NCBI GenBank assembly: GCA_034431935.1
Contig: DAOUCU010000007.1
Span: 1 to 39,248, forward strand
Direction: 5' to 3'
From: JBFMDU01 sp034431935
GTDB taxonomy: Bacteria; Chloroflexota; Dehalococcoidia; GIF9; JBFMDU01
DNA length: 39,248 nucleotides
Shown here piece after piece: positions 33,901-39,248 of the stretch. The position numbers were made by a program, and so were the translations under genes. Numbering within the stretch: the first letter of the stretch is position 1; the number at the start of each line of letters is the position of its first letter. The notes under the pieces are model-generated. The model saw only the letters and a program-made list of their open reading frames with translations, did no database searches and was not told the origin of the DNA.

Positions 33901-35063
33901 TGAGCCGTGATTTCGTTTTTGATGAGGTCGGCACCGATAAAGCCGCCGACCAGGTACCGGCCGGAGCCGGTAACCCCGACGCCGGCCACGGTCACGTTAG
34001 CCGCGCCGTCCTTCATCAGGTTGCGGAAGACCTGCCGAACGGCGTCAACCGGCCGTCCCGCAGTCATGATGTAGTTCTTGGCCAGAATCCTCGTGCCCGA
34101 CTCGTCGAGGATGACCGCCTTGGTGCTGGTGGAACCGACATCGACGCCGAGAAAGCCTCGGCACGGTTCCTTAATCGCCAGACCGGCCACCGGCTCGGGG
34201 CTCACCGCTTTCTCAAGCTTTGCCGTCTCGAAATAGCGCTGGCCGGCCCCGGCATCCGGCAGGAGACAGGCCCGGGAACTCTTACCGATTGAGAGTATCG
34301 CGGCGCCAAGGGCTTCGATATACCGGGCATTTTCCGGGACGACAACGCGGACTTCGTGCCCGTTTCTGGCCGAGAAAACATCGTTAAGCGCCCTGACGAT
34401 GGCGCCGTTGGCGGCAACGCCGCCGACGAAGTAGACCGGCTCTTCAAATGTGCCTTTCTGGAGTGAGGCGACCATGCGGGCGATACTTTCGGAGAGCGCG
34501 TACAGCATGGCCGGCAGCTGGACCCCCTTCTGCTGGAGATGTATCAGGTCGCTCTTGGCAAAGACACTGCACCTGGCGGCGATGCGCGGCACGTTCCCCT
34601 GACACTGGAGCGCCGTCCGGGCGAAGTCCTCCATGCTGATACCGAGCCGGTATGCCTGCTGTTCCAGAAAGCGGCCGGTGCCGGCGGCACAGAGGGGATT
34701 GGAGGCCACCTTCCACGGCTTCTTCAGGCCGTCTTCAAGCTGTATGACAAACGAGCTCTGCCCGCCAATCTGGACAATGGTCTTGGCATCGGGATAACGG
34801 CTGAGAAGCCCCGAGGCGATGGCCAGAGAACTGCTGTACTCCGCCCATTTGAGCTCTTTCGGCACAACCTCTTTGCCCGTGCCCGATACACCGACCGCCG
34901 CAATCCGGCCGAGGTCGCCCGCCCGGCCAAGAACCGCGTTAACCGCGTCCCTGGCATTGGTGCTGATTCTCTCGCTGTCGAACCTGATTACTTCGCCACC
35001 ATCGCCAACTAGGCACAGCTTGACGGCAACAGCTCCTATATCAATACCGGCATAGTAATTCAT
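30936..35063 (-). CDS. Double acyl-CoA dehydratase activase fused to DUF2229/HgdB-like module
   Basis: This 1375-residue protein starts with two BadF/BadG/HgdC-type ATPase domains (about 1-262 and 303-563). Each has the nucleotide-binding GIDIGAVAVK or GVDVGSTSTK. In each, a Cys in the CAAGTG motif (125 and 428) is followed 40-41 residues later by another Cys (165 and 469), the spacing of the cluster ligands in HgdC activases. A Cys cluster follows at 588, 591, 595 and 614, and then about 750 residues of DUF2229 and dehydratase-activase-related sequence. That part has more Cys in conserved-looking contexts (TDSCFPLK, YPCAIR, NFGCGPNSF, GTECLPYR, SSYGPCRLG, MPHGCMPGG). The family is known as large activase-related proteins but its client is not. 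HgdC-type activases use ATP to push an electron to low potential. The start is an ATG with no ribosome-binding site that I can see. Confidence 0.88.
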   Translation of the reverse strand: MNYYAGIDIGAVAVKLCLVGDGGEVIRFDSERISTNARDAVNAVLGRAGDLGRIAAVGVSGTGKEVVPKELKWAEYSSSLAIASGLLSRYPDAKTIVQIGGQSSFVIQLEDGLKKPWKVASNPLCAAGTGRFLEQQAYRLGISMEDFARTALQCQGNVPRIAARCSVFAKSDLIHLQQKGVQLPAMLYALSESIARMVASLQKGTFEEPVYFVGGVAANGAIVRALNDVFSARNGHEVRVVVPENARYIEALGAAILSIGKSSRACLLPDAGAGQRYFETAKLEKAVSPEPVAGLAIKEPCRGFLGVDVGSTSTKAVILDESGTRILAKNYIMTAGRPVDAVRQVFRNLMKDGAANVTVAGVGVTGSGRYLVGGFIGADLIKNEITAQTRAAAEIDPEADIIEIGGQDSKLVIKRNGTVVDYQMNKACAAGTGSFIDELAEMLGVRVTNGDFARLAFRAPHTIDLGTRCAAFMGQSVASAQQEGVSLEVITASLANSIARNYLSKVVGTRRLGNKVILTGAVFYNEAVVAAFHEQLKGKKLTVAEHREVSGAIGAALLAREAMSGQESKFKGFQQVIDSEPSLSTFICKSCDNNCTITQMKVPGEKPTFYGSRCDKYDSALARARQETFFDEREKLLFRELKDSADASGPVVGIPRALLVYDFAPLLIGFLNALDARVVLSSRTNKEIMERSVELAYTDSCFPLKLAHGHAAALKDVNYVLYPCAIRLARKDGDEDQKYSCPLVQASPFIVREVLGLGRKLISPILDFSLGDDEVIRNLTGAAVQMGFSRGRGREAALAGIAAQRKYEADRAALGARLLEQLHRSGRLGVVLIARAYMSQDAGANLGIAEKLAQLGVVPIPLDFLPLNTVNAKEYSDRPYWSYEGKFIAAARIIAADPQLFGLALTNFGCGPNSFILRLLEDIMGGKPMGQMEIDEHAAEAGIVTRLEAFVDTIESYAHSGRPRQVSAQDIRRHVTSLLNTEKPLVMAYMSPFVEVVHAVLESVGARVIRLPPSDESTLLYANQVTSGTECLPYRVLLGDFLKFFHQHPEAVNQVEVMMGSSYGPCRLGKYAMEHARVLKREGFDVPVRATVSNNAYRDMGIDGAALRIGLRAILAVDGLERLLWRTRPYEKEKGLADNLFNEYIRKVCDAIRRKEDFLPILRQATAAFRSAIDPSLPRRPLVGINGEIFLRSNTFSNNNLVRACEDAGLEVIVSPIGEWIKYAAYRNFEDTVRFRKFRKILKSYLAKRILEGDEHLVHGQFHELINGREPTTAYLLSKTGRYLSPRCGSEAVLSIGAGLDWIENPEFAGVISVMPHGCMPGGIVAAVAEKLAESYHKPWISLTYDGFLEKNNAIRIREFAELVKFCRQEAARKG

Positions 35064-35374
35064 GTTCTTGAATACCGGTCAGCGGACGACGACCGGCCTG
35101 GACCATATTATACGAAATTATGTGAAGAAGCTCACCCCCTGATGGAGACCTAACAAATCTGTCACCCGGCCGCGGCCCGGCGCAAGCTGTCTCACAGCCC
35201 CGGCACCGGCGGTTGGACCCCGGCTTTGACAATGTCGAGAGGGACCATATGGCTGATTTGACCGATACGTGACGCCTTTTTGAGCACCCTGTGACCGTCG
35301 CCGCACCGGTCTTGCCGGAAACGTGAGTGCTGGCCCGTAGACTCGTTTCACAGCGAGTGGAACGAGGCGGCGGA
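35064..35374. other. 311-bp divergent region between activase and subtilase genes
   Basis: It carries the leader and -10 of the activase on the left. A CCGGTC/GACCGG inverted repeat (35075-35096) falls inside that leader. A weak plus-strand candidate promoter, TTGACA (35226-35231) with TATGGC 16 bp on, may serve the subtilase. No gene is seen. Confidence 0.5.
35107..35112 (-). promoter_or_regulatory. -10 element of the activase gene
   Basis: The minus strand has a perfect TATAAT about 44 bp before the ATG, with no good -35. Confidence 0.4.
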
Positions 35375-36094
35375 ATGACGGGAAAGCAAACCGGCAGAGC
35401 AATCTCTAAAGCGGCCTGGAGGCTGGCACTGACGGCCGTACTTGCCCTCACCCTCGGTCTTACCTTCAGCACCGCCGCCGCCCAGGCCGCCACCCCGGCC
35501 ATCAGAATCGCCGTCCTCGACACCGGAATCGACACCGCCCACCCTGCCCTGGCGGGCAGGGTAGTTGCCAGCGTTAATTTCACCGGCTCCGGGACCGAAA
35601 CCGATGTCCTGGGCCACGGTACCCATGTCGCCGGCATCATCGCCACCAATGCCAGGAACGTTGAAATCCTCAATGTCAAGGTCGCCGATGATGGCGGCGT
35701 GACCGACGGCGAGACACTGGCCAGAGGTATCGTCTGGGCAGTAGAAAACGGCGCAAGAATCATCAACATCAGCCTCACGGTCAGAGAGCCCGCCGTAGAC
35801 CTGGAGAGGGCTGTTGCCGAAGCCACAGCCAATGGCATCATGATTATCGCCGCCGCCGGCAACGAAGGCGCCGCCGCCCCATCCTATCCCGCCGTCTACC
35901 CCGGTGTGATCTCGGTAGGTGCCGCCGATTACCACGGCAGAATCGCCGCCTGGTCCAACGGCGGCGCCGCGGTCAGTACCACTGCTCCCGGCGTCAACAT
36001 ACTTTCAGCCATTCCCGGCGGCAGGTGGGGGGTTAAGAGCGGCACCTCCCAGGCCGCCGCCCGGGTGACCGCCAGCATCGCCGCCACACTGTAA
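35375..36094 (+). CDS. Small exported subtilisin-like serine peptidase (S8)
   Basis: This 239-residue protein has a signal peptide (basic start, then ALTAVLALTLGLTF and cleavage after AQA) followed directly by a subtilase catalytic domain. The triad is Asp49 (IAVLDTGID), His81 (LGHGTHVAGI) and Ser225 (SGTSQAAA). Asn163 in AAAGNEGA completes the oxyanion hole. It lacks the I9-type propeptide usual for secreted subtilases, and the domain is short, about 195 residues against the usual 270 or so. The frame extends 16 codons upstream to a GTG, but the ATG at 35375 has GAGG at 7 nt. The protein probably acts outside the membrane. Whether it folds without a propeptide is open. Confidence 0.88.
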   Translation: MTGKQTGRAISKAAWRLALTAVLALTLGLTFSTAAAQAATPAIRIAVLDTGIDTAHPALAGRVVASVNFTGSGTETDVLGHGTHVAGIIATNARNVEILNVKVADDGGVTDGETLARGIVWAVENGARIINISLTVREPAVDLERAVAEATANGIMIIAAAGNEGAAAPSYPAVYPGVISVGAADYHGRIAAWSNGGAAVSTTAPGVNILSAIPGGRWGVKSGTSQAAARVTASIAATL

Positions 36095-36207
36095 AGCCCC
36101 GTTTCCACCGGCTTCTTCGGCCTCGTGACGCACGGTTTCCAGTATGACGCGCGGCACCTGCTGTCATGCCGGAGCACAGCCAAGAATCCGGGCGGGGCAA
36201 CCCCTCA

Positions 36208-36237
36208 TTGTCCTTTTCTGCCATTCGGCTTTATAAT
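36208..36237 (+). promoter_or_regulatory. Promoter of the kinase-regulator pair
   Basis: TTGTCC (36208-36213), an 18-bp spacer and a perfect TATAAT (36232-36237) give a start near 36244 and a leader of about 10 nt. Confidence 0.55.
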
Positions 36238-36253
36238 TGTCCGTGAGGCTTTC

Positions 36254-37606
36254 GTGACCCGCATGGACGAAAAGGTAGACACCACTTCAATTGCACAGTG
36301 TCTCCATGACTCAATAACTTCCGCCTCATCGCCGGAAGCAGCCCTTGATTGCCTTGCCCGCGAGCTCCGGAAGGTGATAGATTTCGACCTGTTTGCCATC
36401 GAGTGGATTGAGGGCGAAAAGGCGGTTATCGGGGCGGTTTCGGCACGGGTCGCCACCGACCTTTCGGTCGGCGCTACCTACCCCATCAAAGGCACCCCCA
36501 CCGGCTGGGTAGTCGAGCACCGCGACCTGCTGGTCAGGGCGGCACAACCCGGCCTGTTTTCCTTCGGCAGAGAAACCCCACCTCCCGACGGCATCCGGTC
36601 GACCGTCTTCGCACCGCTGTTCTCGCACAACGAGGTTATCGGTATCATCAGATTGTCAAGCATCCGCCCCGGCGCTTTCAGCAAGCGGGACATCGAATTG
36701 CTCAGGCAAATAATATCGGAGGTCGGCAGTCCGCTGGTTTACATACGCATCCGCGAGCGTGAAGCGGAACGCCACGACCAGCTCCAGAAAGAACAGCGCG
36801 AGCGGCTTCTCCTCATCAACACCCTGGCCCATGAGCTCAAAACGCCGCTTACCGCCATCGTCGCTTCCGGCGGCCTGCTGGTCGAGGAACTGCAGGGGGA
36901 GGCCAACGAAGAGCGCAAGAGGCTTGCCGAAAACATCGTCAGAGCGGCAAGCAAGCTGGAAGCCAGACTGGTCGAACTCGTCGAAATGGCCAAATCAGAA
37001 AAGACCGGCTTCTCCCTGAAGATGCAACTGCTTGACATCCGGCCGCTCCTGGAGAACACCGCCGCTGTTTTCCGCCCGGTGGCCACTTCCAAACGGCAGA
37101 CGCTGTCTGTTGAGCTGGCCGAAGATGTCCCGATGGTTACGGGTGACCGCCAGCGGCTGGAGCAGGTGGTCATGAACCTCCTGAGCAATGCCAGCAAGTT
37201 CACTCCGGCCGGGGGCAAGATATGGCTCACCCTCATTAACGAGCGGAAACGGCTCGTGGTGAAGGTAAGGGACAACGGCCCGGGCATCGACGCCGCGGAG
37301 CAGGAACGACTCTTCCGCCCTTACTACCGGATTGAGGCCGACCGCCAACGCTTCGAAGGGCTCGGACTCGGACTGGCCCTGTGCAAGCGGATAATCACGG
37401 CCCACGGCGGCCGCATCTGGGTCGAAAGCCGCCGCGGCGAGGGCAGTACCTTCTCCTTCTACCTGCCGGTTGCCGAACTCGATAAGGCCCCACCACGACA
37501 TGAAACATCCCTGCCCCTAGAGACGATACCGCCTCCGGACGAGACAGAGAACGGTTCACCCATTTCACCGAGGACTTCGCGGCCATCAGGCGCGAATGAG
37601 GGCTGA
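36254..37606 (+). CDS. Soluble GAF-domain sensor histidine kinase
   Basis: This 450-residue cytosolic kinase has a GAF domain (about 10-165), a HisKA domain with LAHELKTPLTAIV whose phosphorylated His is residue 193, and an ATPase domain with VVMNLLSNASKFTPAGG, KVRDNGPGIDA and FEGLGLGLALCKRI. The last 50 residues are Pro-rich and probably disordered. There is no membrane helix, so it senses something inside the cell. The frame is open far upstream, but a promoter lies at 36208-36237, and GTG 36254 has GAGG at 5 nt. An ATG three codons later is an alternative. It overlaps the regulator gene by 11 bp. Confidence 0.93.
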   Translation: MTRMDEKVDTTSIAQCLHDSITSASSPEAALDCLARELRKVIDFDLFAIEWIEGEKAVIGAVSARVATDLSVGATYPIKGTPTGWVVEHRDLLVRAAQPGLFSFGRETPPPDGIRSTVFAPLFSHNEVIGIIRLSSIRPGAFSKRDIELLRQIISEVGSPLVYIRIREREAERHDQLQKEQRERLLLINTLAHELKTPLTAIVASGGLLVEELQGEANEERKRLAENIVRAASKLEARLVELVEMAKSEKTGFSLKMQLLDIRPLLENTAAVFRPVATSKRQTLSVELAEDVPMVTGDRQRLEQVVMNLLSNASKFTPAGGKIWLTLINERKRLVVKVRDNGPGIDAAEQERLFRPYYRIEADRQRFEGLGLGLALCKRIITAHGGRIWVESRRGEGSTFSFYLPVAELDKAPPRHETSLPLETIPPPDETENGSPISPRTSRPSGANEG

Positions 37607-38300
37607 TTTGAAAGTACTGATGATCGAAGACAACCCGGACATTGTGGAAAGCGTCTCCCTTGTCCTCAAACTCCGCTGGCCGGAGGCCCGTCTGGTAGGG
37701 GCCGCCGAGGGTGGGCAAGGGCTGGCAATGGTCAGGAGCGAATCACCCGACCTTATCATACTCGACCTCGGCCTGCCGGACATGGACGGCTTCAAAGTCC
37801 TGGAGGAAATCCGGAGCTTCACCGACAAGCCCATCATCATCCTCACCGCCCGCACCGGCGAGATGGACAGGCTCAAGGGTCTGGAGATGGGCGCCGACGA
37901 CTACATTACCAAGCCCTTCAGTCATACCGAACTCCTGGCAAGGATGCGGGCCGTTTTACGCCGCGCCGAGCGCTTCAGGCTCAACGGCGAGATCAAACCT
38001 TTCATCACCCCGCACCTCAGCATTGACTTCGCCAACCGTACCGTCATCAGGGACGGCCAACCGGTCAGACTCACCCCGACCGAGTACAACCTGCTCAGCT
38101 ATCTGGTAATGAATGAAGGGGTGGTGCTGACGCACCGCGCCCTGCTGGAGAAGGTCTGGGGGGAGCAGTATGTTGGAGCCACCGACTACCTTAAAGTCTA
38201 TATCCAGAGACTGCGCAACAAGCTCGAGCGCGACCCCTACGCCCCGGAGATGTTCCTCACCGAGCGGGGTATCGGCTACAAGTTCGTGCGGCCGTCATAA
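37596..38300 (+). CDS. OmpR/PhoB-family response regulator
   Basis: This 234-residue regulator is the partner of the preceding kinase. The receiver has MIEDNPD, Asp57 in LIILDLGLPDMDG, the Thr of IILTARTGE and the Lys of YITKPFSH. The C-terminal winged helix reads RLTPTEYNLLSYLVMNEG, LEKVWGEQY and VYIQRLRNKLERD and ends with RGIGYKFVRPS. The ATG at 37596 lies within the kinase gene. A TTG at 37608 with GAGGG upstream would shorten it by four residues. It is transcribed with the kinase, and its target genes are not known. Confidence 0.95.
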   Translation: MRADLKVLMIEDNPDIVESVSLVLKLRWPEARLVGAAEGGQGLAMVRSESPDLIILDLGLPDMDGFKVLEEIRSFTDKPIIILTARTGEMDRLKGLEMGADDYITKPFSHTELLARMRAVLRRAERFRLNGEIKPFITPHLSIDFANRTVIRDGQPVRLTPTEYNLLSYLVMNEGVVLTHRALLEKVWGEQYVGATDYLKVYIQRLRNKLERDPYAPEMFLTERGIGYKFVRPS

Positions 38301-38523
38301 TACGCATTCAGGCGGCGGCAACGCCACCACCGTATTCTTCAGGCACTCACGTGCCCTCCAGAATGACCGCCGTTAAGGGGCCGAACCTCCCGTAAGTCCA
38401 TTTTTACCATTTCGTCACCAAGTTTTACCCAAAGAACAACCATAACCCCACGCAATGGTCACCCTCAGTCACCTCCCTGTTTACCTGTCTCTCCTAGAAT
38501 TCATGCCGAATGGAACAGCACCC

Positions 38524-38544
38524 GCGCCGGCGGTTGCCCGGCGC
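38524..38544 (+). other. Leader hairpin before the Thr-Pro repeat gene
   Basis: GCGCCGG (38524-38530) and CCGGCGC (38538-38544) form a 7-bp stem 22 bp before the start codon. No tail of T follows. Confidence 0.4.
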
Positions 38545-38566
38545 GCTGGCAGAGGCAGGGTAAATA

Positions 38567-39248
38567 ATGGGGCCGATTACACACCGCAAGCCGCGGCACC
38601 GGGCACCAATCATGGCGATTCCGGTCCTGCTGGTACTCTCCCTGGTGGCAACACCGGCGGCCTTCCAGCAGGCGTCTGCGGCGACATTGCCTGTGGTAGC
38701 CACCGGCGCCGCCACCAACCTTACGCCCACCTCGGCCACCCTTAACGGCGAGCTGACTTCACTCGGCGATGCCACCAGCGTCGTCGTTTTCTTCGACTAC
38801 GGGACAACCGCCGGTTACGGGGCCAGCACGTCTTTCCAGACAATAACGGCGCCGGGCGCCTTCAGCGCCGGCTTAACCGGCCTCAGGCCCGGCACCACTT
38901 ACCACTTCCGGGCCAGGGCTTCCGCCGGCGCCGCCGGCTCAGCCAGCGGCACCGATGTCACCTTTACAACACCTGCGCCGACGCCAACGCCAACACCTAC
39001 GCCAACGCCAACGCCAACACCTACGCCGACGCCGACGCCGACACCTACGCCAACGCCAACGCCTACGCCTACGCCGACGCCTACGCCTACGCCTACTCCA
39101 ACACCTACACCAACACCTACGCCAACGCCGACGCCGACGCCTACGCCGACGCCGACGCCTACTCCAACACCTACACCAACGCCGACGCCAACGCCTACTC
39201 CAACACCTACACCAACGCCGACGCCAACGCCGACGCCGACGCCTACGC
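38567..39248 (+). CDS. Exported fibronectin-type-III-like protein with long Thr-Pro repeat (cut by right edge)
   Basis: The frame is open from an ATG at 38567 (AGGG 6 nt upstream) to the right edge: 227 codons with no stop. A signal peptide is present (a second possible start at 38612 begins MAIPVLLVLSLVATPAAF). Residues about 45-134 look like one fibronectin-type-III-like domain: ATNLTPTSATLNGEL, VVFFDYGTTAGYG, LTGLRPGTTYHFRARA and GTDVTFTTP. From residue 135 on, the sequence is essentially an unbroken Thr-Pro dipeptide repeat, over 90 residues in this window. Such linkers usually space an extracellular domain from a cell wall or from a second domain. The continuation is unknown. Confidence 0.85.
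   Translation, partial: MGPITHRKPRHRAPIMAIPVLLVLSLVATPAAFQQASAATLPVVATGAATNLTPTSATLNGELTSLGDATSVVVFFDYGTTAGYGASTSFQTITAPGAFSAGLTGLRPGTTYHFRARASAGAAGSASGTDVTFTTPAPTPTPTPTPTPTPTPTPTPTPTPTPTPTPTPTPTPTPTPTPTPTPTPTPTPTPTPTPTPTPTPTPTPTPTPTPTPTPTPTPTPTPTPTPT
38969..39248 (+). repeat. Short tandem repeat coding for Thr-Pro
   Basis: At least 280 bp of ACN-CCN repeats runs to the edge, in blocks made of ACGCCA, ACGCCG, ACACCT, ACGCCT and ACTCCA. The third codon positions vary, so DNA slippage is not needed to keep the protein pattern, but repeat-number variation is likely. The minus strand has GG runs. Confidence 0.9.

Noticed and set aside
30876..34292. Long plus-strand frames of 617 and 452 codons opposite the activase
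   Set aside because: They lack family motifs and mirror the codon bias of a GC-rich gene on the other strand, whose motifs are clear.
38969..39248. CRISPR-like array at the right end
   Set aside because: Repeats are 6-18 bp blocks without spacers and read as Thr-Pro codons in an open frame.

Overview
The window looks like a chromosomal piece of a moderately high-GC anaerobic bacterium, most likely Chloroflexota, class Dehalococcoidia or a close relative. This is an inference from several things together: the ppsA-dgt-dnaG-rpoD order, a TIGR03960-type radical SAM protein beside SelB, a folD-fhs one-carbon pair, a giant double acyl-CoA dehydratase activase, and no gene for outer-membrane biogenesis in the 39 kb. 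It holds about 29 protein genes and one tRNA. There is no rRNA, CRISPR array, insertion sequence or phage gene.

Layout. 1-8.1 kb (minus): ppsA, a dGTPase-like HD protein, dnaG and rpoD, with ATGA coupling between the last two, followed by the start of an Eco57I-like methylase/restriction protein cut by the left edge. 8.3-12.9 kb (minus): livH-livM-livG-livF-livK, a branched-chain amino-acid-type ABC importer bounded by a good promoter and a clear terminator. 13.1-15.8 kb (minus): a NarL-type response regulator followed by its membrane GAF/PAS histidine kinase. 16-16.2 kb (minus): a dodecin. 16.5-19.4 kb (plus): folD-fhs behind a 155-nt leader that can be folded as an attenuator. 19.5-22.6 kb (plus): queA, serC and a mazEF toxin-antitoxin pair. 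22.7-26.5 kb (minus): a TIGR03960-type radical SAM protein overlapping selB. 26.6-29.9 kb (plus): recA, recX, two tandem AcuB-like CBS-CBS-ACT proteins and tRNA-Thr(CGT). 30.1-30.7 kb (plus): an exported beta-rich protein. 30.9-35.1 kb (minus): a 1375-residue double activase. 35.4-38.3 kb (plus): a small exported subtilase, then a soluble GAF histidine kinase overlapping an OmpR-type regulator. 38.6 kb to the right edge: an exported protein with a very long Thr-Pro repeat.

How the genes fit together. FolD and Fhs are the tetrahydrofolate enzymes of the methyl branch of the Wood-Ljungdahl pathway. SelB implies selenoproteins elsewhere, commonly formate dehydrogenase in such organisms. PpsA, SerC and the liv importer supply carbon and amino acids. 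The double activase suggests ATP-driven low-potential electron chemistry. RecA/RecX, DnaG, RpoD and the dGTPase are housekeeping. The candidates most worth follow-up are the folD-fhs leader and the activase fusion. Function calls come from recognised motifs. Promoters and RNA folds were read by eye and are hypotheses.
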